The position numbers and the translations under genes are program-made. This document shows, in pieces, positions 5,645-11,879 of a stretch of DNA of 11,879 nucleotides (positions are counted from its first letter, which is position 1; each line of letters opens with the position of its first letter). The stretch spans positions 1 through 11,879 of the forward strand of contig CAYYVQ010000076.1 of NCBI GenBank assembly GCA_964475205.1. Direction: 5' to 3'. This DNA comes from CAYSRM01 sp964475205 (GTDB lineage Bacteria > Verrucomicrobiota > Kiritimatiellia > UBA8416 > CAYSRM01). Under the pieces are notes generated by a model. It was given only the letters and a program-made list of their open reading frames with translations, did no database searches and was not told where the DNA came from.

Positions 5645-7108
5645 TTAAATCTTGGCGGGGTCTATCAATTGCAGATTCTCCAGGCTTCTTTGTGTTTGGA
5701 AAACACCAATCTGAGTCTTGCTGTCTTTCTCGATCAATCTGCGCCCTCTCTTCAGGCTTTGGATATAAATTCGGATCATGAGCCATCTGCCCAGAAAGTG
5801 GGCCAATGACATTCCGCCGCAGCGATCATGAAAGTATCGCTTCCAACTCCAGACCCACAGCAACAAGTTATCATAGCGCCGATTATGGTCCGCAATCGAG
5901 CCATGTTGAGGTTGGGTAACGTTAAAGGCAAATGTGTAGAAACGCTGATCCAGCGTCAATAAACGTCTTTCCCGCAGGTAAAAGTCAAAGTCCTCTGTTC
6001 CGGGAACAGGTGTCAAAGGGATAATAACGGGAAAATCAAGTTGTTCCTCTCTGATAAAAGCTTTGATTTTATCAAAATCCTGTTCCGCCATATCAGGCGT
6101 TATCAAAAAATGGGGCACACTATTAATGCCAATCCTCTTGATAATGCGAAGCGCTTTGCGATGTGTGTCTACCGAAGTTTTTTTGTTCATTTTTTTTAAA
6201 ATATCATCATCAACCGATTCCACCCCTATGGTAAGGAATTCAAGCCCGATCTTCTTCCAAAGCTCAAAAAGTTCTGGATGTTGCACGACCTGATCACTGC
6301 GGCCGTAAGTAATGAAGCGCTTGCTAATGCCCGCATCGCGGATTGCCAGAGCCAGTTTTTCCGCAAATGCAGGGTTCGCAAAAGTGTTGTCATCGGCAAT
6401 ATATACAAGCTCCTCGTCTATTGCGCGCAAGTCTTCAACAATATCTCCAACCGGTCTGACCCGGTATTTGCCCAGCGCCCCTTTCCAGATAATACAAAAT
6501 GTGCATCTATGCGGACAGCCCTGGGTAAGAACAACTGATCCCGCTCTTGTGCGCGGAAATGAAATGCAGTAATGCCTGCGATATCGCTCTGTGCAGCCGC
6601 GGTCGGGGGTCGGAATATGGTAAGTCGGATCGACATTTTTCTGCTGCACTATCCGGCAGGAGCTCTGTCGCGACGGGGCATTGCGACACCATGACCGCCA
6701 GATTTCTTCTCCCGGGCCGATTACAAGATAATCCAGACATTCCTGCGCAAAAAAGTCCGGTGTTACCGTTGATTGTCCCCCTCCAAGAACAATGACAGAT
6801 TGAGGCCACAGCCTTCGAGCCCGCCGTATGCTTGCGTTCACATAATCAATATTCGAATAGCCATGACTGGTAAGCGCAATAATATCCGGCATTTTGCCTT
6901 TTCTGTGTATGCGTTCCATGCCCTTGGCATTCCATCGTTCGTCAATCAAGTCGATGTTTTTAATTCCTTCTTCTTTGGCAATGGCAACGAGTATTTCCAA
7001 AGCCAAAGGCTCAAACTCGCCAAATACCCGATAGCCTGGCTCAAAGACTGGGAACGCCAGCAAAATACTATTTGGAGCGGAAGCCTGTTTTCCTGTCTTG
7101 TCTAACAT
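5645..7108 (-). CDS. B12-binding radical SAM protein, HpnR-like
   Basis: The 487-residue protein has a cobalamin-binding-like N-terminal domain (about 20-135, with LGGGQSTVTPDFF at 108-120 and the VIGPGEE strand end at 129-135). A radical SAM core follows with C198, C202 and C205 (CPHRCTFC) binding the [4Fe-4S] cluster. From the IPTPDR/TERYR segment (165-176) through YIADDNTF, TYGRSDQVVQHPELF and PLTPVPGTEDFDFY it resembles hopanoid C-3 methylase HpnR, a class B methyltransferase using methylcobalamin and SAM. No squalene-hopene cyclase or other hopanoid gene is in the window, so the substrate is uncertain; lipid or other sp3/sp2 carbon methylation is possible. The linker at 136-165 is short compared with HpnR, but the frame stays open and conserved on both sides. 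It lies 86 bp after the FecR-like gene and may be the last gene of that operon. Its ribosome binding site is poor. Confidence 0.8.
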   Translation of the reverse strand: MLDKTGKQASAPNSILLAFPVFEPGYRVFGEFEPLALEILVAIAKEEGIKNIDLIDERWNAKGMERIHRKGKMPDIIALTSHGYSNIDYVNASIRRARRLWPQSVIVLGGGQSTVTPDFFAQECLDYLVIGPGEEIWRSWCRNAPSRQSSCRIVQQKNVDPTYHIPTPDRGCTERYRRHYCISFPRTRAGSVVLTQGCPHRCTFCIIWKGALGKYRVRPVGDIVEDLRAIDEELVYIADDNTFANPAFAEKLALAIRDAGISKRFITYGRSDQVVQHPELFELWKKIGLEFLTIGVESVDDDILKKMNKKTSVDTHRKALRIIKRIGINSVPHFLITPDMAEQDFDKIKAFIREEQLDFPVIIPLTPVPGTEDFDFYLRERRLLTLDQRFYTFAFNVTQPQHGSIADHNRRYDNLLLWVWSWKRYFHDRCGGMSLAHFLGRWLMIRIYIQSLKRGRRLIEKDSKTQIGVFQTQRSLENLQLIDPAKI

Positions 7109-7194
7109 AAAATGTGTCAGCCTGTTCTATTCCTAAACCTGTCAGAGGTATTCAAAAAAGTCTCCGCGCGCAAGAGCCACTCAGGATTGCGGGC

Positions 7195-8685
7195 TTATTC
7201 CCTTGTAAGCTCCATCTTTCGCACAACAACATTATCCAACTTAATCGACCCTCGAGTTGCCATAATACCCGGATAATATCCTTCCACAAAATGCATGACA
7301 TGAAAAACAGGTCTACCTTCAACCAGAAGCCGACCTTCAACACAGCGCCTTCCCTGCTCATCAAAATGCTCCACATATTCAGATCTACACCTATACCATT
7401 TTTTTCCGGATCTTATTTTGCCGCGCCCAACCGGTTTGTCCTTATCCAGCAGATTAATCGGCTGTTTCCATTGCCTTTGGCTAATAAAACTCTCAAGACT
7501 GCTGTTCTTCGCCGGCGATATGTCGTACTCAACTGAATAAGCCCGAGGCAAATCAGCGTAGTCCAGCAGAACTCCATGCTGCGTGCCAGAGACAAATTTC
7601 AACGAAAGAGCTTTTGTCCGCTTCCCGCCCATCCGTACACCCTTAATCTGTATTCCATCAGGCAACTCATCTTCTTTCACATTTTCAGGCATAAGATTTT
7701 TCCCGCCAATACTAACAAACCTGTAGGGCTTCCAGAATCCGAGCCCATCATCAAATTCATCCGAAAACAACATCTTTGAATCTATGTATGCATCCAACGC
7801 AACATACGGCACACCTGCATTATCCACAGTTGCAACCCTGCCCTCACCTCGACGCTCATGGACAGATCTTGCGGGCATTAAACATTTCCCGTTTATAGCT
7901 ATCTTGCTGACAGCCGAAACATCCTCATAAAAACCGCCCGACCTCACTCGCACTATACCTTCCCTGACAACAACATCCATAATTTCGTCGGTCAACATCG
8001 TCTTAAACAAAGTGCCCAGAACTGTCACGCTGCGATTTTCAGAAGCAGCCACCACGAAATTTTCCTGTTCCTTTCTTCTTGGAGTTATCCGGCTTAATAG
8101 AGCGCCATTTTCGAGAAAGACGTTCCGGTCATCACGGGAAACCATGTGTGTATTTTCATCCATCCGCAATTCTGATCCGTCATACAAAACTAAACGCGCA
8201 GAAGACCTGTCCCCTGTTTCAATGGCAGAGCCCTGCTTATGAGTTGAATTCTCATCGCTTATAATCTGCCCGTTGATCCGAACATTGCCCGTAAATTCCG
8301 CAACCCTGAACGTGCCTTCATCAGGCAATCTGTCTCCGCCCGAAAGCCTCCACATCAGCCCGCCGACTACCAGCATTACCGAAGCGGCCAGGGCCAGAAC
8401 CCTCAGCCACTTCTGACGCCTTTTCATTGTAAAAATGTCTTCTGTAACCCCGGAAGCAAAACTGTCGCTGTCGCTGCGAATCGATTCCATGACCGATTCG
8501 ACAAAACTCTCCGGATGCCCGACCTTATGCTCAAAGTCCAGCAGGCGGTCCTGCCTGAGCATATCCCGAAACATTTCCATTCTGGAGGCATCCGATTCTG
8601 CAAGTTCAACCAGACGCCGCTCACCTGCAGAATCAAGTTCCCCTTCAAAATATTCCGAAACTAATCTGTCAAACTCGTCTTTCAC
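7195..8685 (-). CDS. FecR-domain membrane anti-sigma factor with lectin-like C-terminal domain
   Basis: The 496-residue protein probably controls the sigma factor encoded just upstream. Residues 1-50 look like the cytoplasmic anti-sigma region seen in PVC bacteria (LVSEYFEGELDSAGERRLVEL), without a zinc-binding HxxxCxxC. A single membrane segment lies at about 93-114. A FecR domain follows (about 125-245: GNVRINGQ, LYDGSELRMDENT, LGTLFKT). The C-terminal part from about 308 (LFSDEFDDGLGFWKPY) to the end (GSIKLDNVVVRKM) looks like a concanavalin/LamG or DUF1080-like beta-sandwich, presumably outside the membrane. The start is GTG at 8683-8685, 2 nt after the sigma stop, with GGAGG (complement of 8693-8697) 7 nt upstream inside the sigma gene. 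This tight coupling supports a sigma/anti-sigma pair. The ligand sensed is unknown; glycans are possible. Confidence 0.82.
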   Translation of the reverse strand: MKDEFDRLVSEYFEGELDSAGERRLVELAESDASRMEMFRDMLRQDRLLDFEHKVGHPESFVESVMESIRSDSDSFASGVTEDIFTMKRRQKWLRVLALAASVMLVVGGLMWRLSGGDRLPDEGTFRVAEFTGNVRINGQIISDENSTHKQGSAIETGDRSSARLVLYDGSELRMDENTHMVSRDDRNVFLENGALLSRITPRRKEQENFVVAASENRSVTVLGTLFKTMLTDEIMDVVVREGIVRVRSGGFYEDVSAVSKIAINGKCLMPARSVHERRGEGRVATVDNAGVPYVALDAYIDSKMLFSDEFDDGLGFWKPYRFVSIGGKNLMPENVKEDELPDGIQIKGVRMGGKRTKALSLKFVSGTQHGVLLDYADLPRAYSVEYDISPAKNSSLESFISQRQWKQPINLLDKDKPVGRGKIRSGKKWYRCRSEYVEHFDEQGRRCVEGRLLVEGRPVFHVMHFVEGYYPGIMATRGSIKLDNVVVRKMELTRE

Positions 8686-8687
8686 TT

Positions 8688-9248
8688 CTATGCCTCCGCC
8701 AGAGCCCGCTGAACACAGTCGCGCAGGCCTTTGCGAATACTGTAGAGTTCAAACTTGAGAGCCGAAACGCTTCGTCCCCACAAAGTTGAAAGAGCTTTAA
8801 GAGTGATCTTACTGTCATAGCGAACTGCAAGAAGTTTCCGCGACTTTTCCGGAAGTTTCTGCAAACAATGATTCAATGCCGCAACTTGAGGATCTTCAGC
8901 TGTTTCACTTCTTTCCAATTCACGCTCCAGATGATCTGCCTCAAGACGACTCACATATTTTTGTCGATTATGACGTGTGCGTTTTGTCTTTTGAATATAG
9001 GCAAGCAAGGTATTCCGGGCAAATACCCAGAGCCAGACATAGAAATCCGTGCCCGGTTTGTACTGATCAATCTTCTTGTACGCTTCTATGAATGCGACGT
9101 GCGCAACTTCGTTAGCATCAACCCCAGGCGGACATCGTCCCGCAACCGAAGCACGCAGCCTTCGCTGATAGGCATTCACAACTTCGGAATATGCGTTTAC
9201 ATCACCGGATCTAACCGCAAGAATTGCATTTTCAATGTCTTTATCCAT
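8688..9248 (-). CDS. ECF-type RNA polymerase sigma factor
   Basis: The 186-residue protein has sigma-70 region 2 at about 18-88 (YQRRLRASVAG, HVAFIEAYKKIDQYKPGTDFYVWLWVFARNTLLAYIQ) and region 4 at about 123-180 (LNHCLQKLPEKSRKLLAVRY, then a helix-turn-helix ending in IRKGLRDCVQRAL). There is no region 1 or 3, as expected for ECF factors. The GTDFYVWLWVFARN block and RDCVQRAL end resemble the Rhodopirellula/Verrucomicrobium group of short sigma factors. It starts 6 nt after the FeeM-like gene's stop, and its GAGGGG ribosome binding site (complement of 9251-9256) overlaps that stop codon. It ends 2 nt before the FecR-domain gene. ECF factors usually activate their own operon, so the acyl synthase and radical SAM genes upstream are plausible targets. 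Region 4 is slightly divergent (LSTLWGRSVSALKFELYS). Confidence 0.9.
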   Translation of the reverse strand: MDKDIENAILAVRSGDVNAYSEVVNAYQRRLRASVAGRCPPGVDANEVAHVAFIEAYKKIDQYKPGTDFYVWLWVFARNTLLAYIQKTKRTRHNRQKYVSRLEADHLERELERSETAEDPQVAALNHCLQKLPEKSRKLLAVRYDSKITLKALSTLWGRSVSALKFELYSIRKGLRDCVQRALAEA

Positions 9249-9254
9249 AACCCC

Positions 9255-10145
9255 TCAACAAAACTGCTCAGCAACCTTCTCTTGTTCACCTGAGGAACCT
9301 GCCGGCCGGCTCCATATAAAATCGCCAAGTATGAAATTGCGCGCTTCCGTTGAAACCTGCTGCAAAAGCTTCCGGTGATCCTCAAACCAGTATTTGATAT
9401 CATATAAACTCAATTCCTGCTTTGAATCGAGAAGCAATCTCATCAAATGAAAGTCCTGTCGACCCGAAAGAAAAAAGCTTATCAAACTGTTTTCTCCGCA
9501 GCCGTATTTCAGAGAATACCTTTCCTCCGCGGTTTCAAGATCCAGCCTCAGCAAAAGAGCGGGCGCCCCTCCGACTTTCTCGTAATTCCGCAATTCACCA
9601 ATAACCTCAAATAAAAGCCTGCTTCTATAATAACCGGCATGACGCGGATTCACAGTAATAATAAAATCTGTTGCCTTCTCAAGATCTCGGGCTACAAGAA
9701 AAGCCGCCCGGAACATATGCTGAAGAACCCCTATCGAACGTTTTCTTCCTGTCTCCCTGCTGACCAGCGAAATAATTTCACACAGATATCTGCCACTGCT
9801 GCGCAACTGATCCAATTCTTCGCCATAAACCTGGTCAGCAGGCAGATCTATTAGAGAGTCGAAAACAAGCGTCATACAGGCAACATCAACTCCATCACGG
9901 GAAACAATCAGGGTCCTTGTATCCGGCAAAGCATCATGCGACCCGTACCATAAACGGTCTTCTCTTGAACCCGCATACCCTTTATCCGCATAAATCTCGT
10001 ATGCCAGCGCCCATGCGCGCCTGCGCTGCTCTATGGTTGTGGCAAACTCAAGGCAATATTCATTGTCCCGGCCAAACATAATCCGCCTCCCAGAAGGCGC
10101 CATCACACCTTCACGCTCCGGATTGTCTTTGATAACAGCAATCAT
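9255..10145 (-). CDS. FeeM-type N-acyl amino acid synthase (GNAT fold)
   Basis: The 296-residue protein matches the FeeM catalytic-core type. FeeM joins a fatty acyl group from an acyl carrier protein to the amine of an amino acid such as tyrosine, and its fold is related to LuxI-type autoinducer synthases. Visible signatures are RAWALAYEIYADKGYAG (43-59), a central CEIISLVSRETGRKRSIGVLQ (122-142), and the ITVNPRHAGYYRSRLLFEVIGE stretch (153-174) followed by VGGAPALLLRLDL. The related PEP-CTERM/exosortase-associated acyltransferases share this fold, so that is the main alternative; no exosortase is seen. No acyl carrier protein gene is adjacent. The helical tail (about 200-280) has no recognised function. 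The ATG overlaps the radical SAM stop by 1 nt (TAATG), with GAGG (complement of 10150-10153) close upstream, indicating translational coupling. Product and acceptor are unknown. Confidence 0.8.
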   Translation of the reverse strand: MIAVIKDNPEREGVMAPSGRRIMFGRDNEYCLEFATTIEQRRRAWALAYEIYADKGYAGSREDRLWYGSHDALPDTRTLIVSRDGVDVACMTLVFDSLIDLPADQVYGEELDQLRSSGRYLCEIISLVSRETGRKRSIGVLQHMFRAAFLVARDLEKATDFIITVNPRHAGYYRSRLLFEVIGELRNYEKVGGAPALLLRLDLETAEERYSLKYGCGENSLISFFLSGRQDFHLMRLLLDSKQELSLYDIKYWFEDHRKLLQQVSTEARNFILGDFIWSRPAGSSGEQEKVAEQFC

Positions 10146-11317
10146 TACGCCTCTACCCTTACGCTTTCAGGTGCTTCACACTCGCCGACAGACAGCCTGT
10201 TTTTCTCTGCACATGACCGACAATCGGCTTTGTTCCTGGCCCAGGCCAGCTTTGCGCACGCGAGTTTGCCGAAAAGAACCGCAAGCGGCGAACCGCTCAT
10301 GTATTTCGGAGCCTGATCGCACCCAGCGCACACATGTCCGGGGAGATAGTTCTCTTTCATCTCAAAAATATCCATAAGCGACGAAGTCAACACATTCCCC
10401 ATAGGATTGCGCACAGCCTGATCGTTACAGCATATAGAATCACCCGCGGCGGTAACAAAAAGCTGCGAATTCCAGGTGCACGGATAGTTGAAGCTCCGCA
10501 AAAGGTCGATAAACTCGGTAAATCGAGGGAAAAATCTCTTGAAACTCAATGTCATTTCAATCTTTACGCCGTTCACAACCGATCCATTGTGTTTCCGGAA
10601 CATGTCCCGGTACATATCACAGCCCTTAATCTTGTTCTTTATCAGCCCGGAACGATTGGATGTGGCGGGGAAAAGCACCAACTTCAGCTTCTTGATCCCG
10701 GCTGCCCCGGCCCGTTCGGTCAGAAAATCCATGGTTTTCACAAAATCACGGCGCACCACCTCCCGCTCCGGCGGAGATACGTGTATGTGCAAATCACTGA
10801 TTTTACCCTGCCCATGCAGCTTCATCGCCGATTCCAGACCGGTCACGGCTTTCTTCATCAGAGCTTCACCCCTGTCGGCATTGCACATCATAAGTTCACC
10901 GTATGCCTTTGAATCACAGGTCGGAAACGATATGATCAACGTAAGTGGATTGCGTACAAAAACATCCAGTACTTCCTTTTTATGAAGATTGCCGCCGTTG
11001 GTAACCACAGAAACCTCAGGTGCAGGCATACCGTCAACATTCCAGTTTTTCACCATACGCCCGAACATATCCATGCGTTGACCGAAATCCGGATGTAAGG
11101 TGGGTTCACCGTCTCCGGCATTAGCCACATACCTGACACGCAGACCAGATCTGCCCGCTTCTTCTATCCTATCGATAAGTTTCTGCGTAACCTCTTCAGG
11201 CTGCAACTCCTTTGGACCCTTATAAGAAGGCTTGTTTACGCCGCACAGTTTACAATTATAGTTGCATATTCCGTGTGAAAGACTGTTATTTATGGATATC
11301 GGTCGTTTTGTCAGCAT
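10145..11317 (-). CDS. Radical SAM protein with SPASM-like C-terminus
   Basis: The 390-residue enzyme has the radical SAM cluster motif C18-x3-C22-x2-C25 (CNYNCKLC) and the conserved GDGEPTLHPDF at 68-78. Near the C-terminus, C280-x11-G292-x4-C297 matches the start of a SPASM auxiliary-cluster domain. It is followed by C330-x2-C333, C354, C366-x2-C369 and C380, so one or two further Fe-S clusters are likely, although the C-x2-C-x5-C-x3-C block is not canonical. SPASM enzymes often modify peptides, but others act on small molecules; no precursor peptide gene is visible nearby. It is the first gene of the run into the FeeM-like, sigma and FecR-domain genes, overlapping the FeeM-like gene by 1 nt. 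The start is ATG at 11317 with GGGGGA about 8 nt upstream. It is probably cytoplasmic. Its substrate may be the precursor or product of the FeeM-like enzyme; this is inference. Confidence 0.85.
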   Translation of the reverse strand: MLTKRPISINNSLSHGICNYNCKLCGVNKPSYKGPKELQPEEVTQKLIDRIEEAGRSGLRVRYVANAGDGEPTLHPDFGQRMDMFGRMVKNWNVDGMPAPEVSVVTNGGNLHKKEVLDVFVRNPLTLIISFPTCDSKAYGELMMCNADRGEALMKKAVTGLESAMKLHGQGKISDLHIHVSPPEREVVRRDFVKTMDFLTERAGAAGIKKLKLVLFPATSNRSGLIKNKIKGCDMYRDMFRKHNGSVVNGVKIEMTLSFKRFFPRFTEFIDLLRSFNYPCTWNSQLFVTAAGDSICCNDQAVRNPMGNVLTSSLMDIFEMKENYLPGHVCAGCDQAPKYMSGSPLAVLFGKLACAKLAWARNKADCRSCAEKNRLSVGECEAPESVRVEA

Positions 11318-11386
11318 GTCTATATCCCCCGTTCTTTACCTGGATATAACGCGAATAAGCCAAAGGTTAGATTATTTTTGAAAGAA

Positions 11387-11410
11387 AAGAGAAAAACCTC
11401 TGTTTCTCTT
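11387..11410 (-). promoter_or_regulatory. Hairpin with T-rich flank upstream of the operon
   Basis: AAGAGAAA (11387-11394) is exactly complementary to 11403-11410 across an 8-nt loop. Read on the minus strand, the hairpin is followed by a T/C-rich stretch and then A-runs. It could be a weak terminator for upstream transcription or a leader structure for the operon, whose first start codon is about 70 bp downstream. The stem is AT-rich and weak. Confidence 0.3.
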
Positions 11411-11439
11411 CATTACCATCCCATAAGCCCTGATACCGG

Positions 11440-11473
11440 GCCGGAAACGGCCGCTCTTGCTAACGTTTCCGGC
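11440..11473. promoter_or_regulatory. 10-bp perfect dyad upstream of the radical SAM/FeeM operon
   Basis: GCCGGAAACG (11440-11449) and CGTTTCCGGC (11464-11473) are exact complements with a 14-nt loop. It sits 123 bp before the first gene of the operon and lacks a U-run. A regulator-binding operator or a small palindromic repeat are both possible. Confidence 0.4.
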
Positions 11474-11524
11474 ATCTCACGTCAAACCTGCATTCGATAT
11501 TTTTCTGCTGCATAGGAAAGCACA

Positions 11525-11658
11525 CCACGGAGGCACGGAGCCGTGATCTGTTCTGTCAAATCGCGTTCTCTGATGCTCTCATCTTCCTCCTCACTACCAC
11601 CGTCGTGTGAATTCGGGTCCGCACGAATTCACGCGACATCTTCTCAGTGCCTCTGTGG
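11525..11658. repeat. Nested palindromic element upstream of the operon
   Basis: Outer arms 11525-11540 and 11643-11658 are complementary at 14 of 16 positions. Inside, 11602-11615 and 11624-11637 pair at 13 of 14 positions around an 8-nt loop (GGTCCGCA). The open frame crossing it is judged spurious because it is made mostly of repeat. The remainder of 11318-11879 contains the two dyads above, a dispersed repeat copy and no recognised gene. Confidence 0.6.
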
Positions 11659-11751
11659 TACGTTCCCCTTTCCCGTATGAGACGCTAGCCCGGAATAAGC
11701 TATGAAAATCCACCTTGCAGGTCCGCCCCCATGCCCTCGCAGTGGCGCTAT

Positions 11752-11790
11752 CCGCGCTCGCAGCAGGAATTTTGTGAAATATGCGGGTTA
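11752..11790. repeat. Dispersed repeat, copy B
   Basis: GTGAAATATGCGGGTTA (11774-11790) is the reverse complement of 4846-4862 with one mismatch. Degenerate similarity continues leftward for about 20 bp. It shows that at least one repeat family is shared by two separate intergenic regions of the window. Confidence 0.55.
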
Positions 11791-11879
11791 AAGCGGAAAT
11801 CCATGCAAGCAAGAATCGAGCAGAATTTTGGCTTTCTCTTTTTTATCAGACCCAGATGATATCCCGGATAGCATTCTTC

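Noticed and set aside
6570..6700. Frameshift in the HpnR-like gene between the B12 and radical SAM domains
   Set aside because: Residues 136-165 look unlike the family, but the conserved IPTPDR/TERYR segment follows in the same frame, so a short divergent linker is the simpler reading.
11318..11879. Precursor peptide gene for the SPASM-like radical SAM enzyme
   Set aside because: The only sizeable open frame (11594-11812, minus) runs through a palindromic repeat and has no convincing ribosome binding site or leader-core layout.

Overview
The window looks like the chromosome of an anaerobic or microaerophilic bacterium of the Planctomycetota-Verrucomicrobiota-Lentisphaerota (PVC) type, perhaps a Kiritimatiellota or Lentisphaerota relative. 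This is inferred from: a short ECF sigma factor of the Gemmata/Verrucomicrobium-like kind paired with a FecR protein that carries a lectin-like C-terminal domain; a thiazole synthase (Thi4) without the sacrificial cysteine, a form known from sulfide-rich anaerobic settings; a DUF1638 gene; and intergenic regions packed with palindromic repeats. No rRNA, tRNA, CRISPR array or transposase gene is visible.

Region 1 (1-2746) holds mnmA (tRNA 2-thiouridylase, minus), a NifU-type Fe-S scaffold gene (plus) and non-cysteine thi4 (minus). All three concern sulfur transfer or Fe-S chemistry. mnmA is flanked by two copies of a 120-bp unit built from small hairpins; one hairpin supplies the mnmA stop codon. 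The NifU gene and thi4 converge with only 5 bp between them.

Region 2 (2747-4958) has a gap with a 15-bp perfect inverted repeat, then nth (endonuclease III) overlapping a DUF1638 gene by 10 bp, then a 487-bp gap holding a compound palindrome in which one palindromic element appears to have inserted into an arm of another.

Region 3 (4959-7108, minus) encodes a YdjM-type membrane hydrolase and a B12-binding radical SAM enzyme resembling hopanoid C-3 methylase (HpnR).

Region 4 (7195-11317, minus) is the most interesting part. It is a tightly packed run, transcribed right to left: SPASM-like radical SAM enzyme -> FeeM-type N-acyl amino acid synthase -> ECF sigma factor -> membrane FecR/anti-sigma protein with a lectin-like exterior domain. 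Junctions are a 1-nt overlap, 6 nt and 2 nt. The HpnR-like gene follows 86 bp later on the same strand and may belong to the unit. The layout suggests a regulated module that makes an acylated small molecule and couples it to an envelope-sensing sigma/anti-sigma switch. That function is inference. The 562 bp upstream of this unit hold several inverted repeats and no gene I can support.
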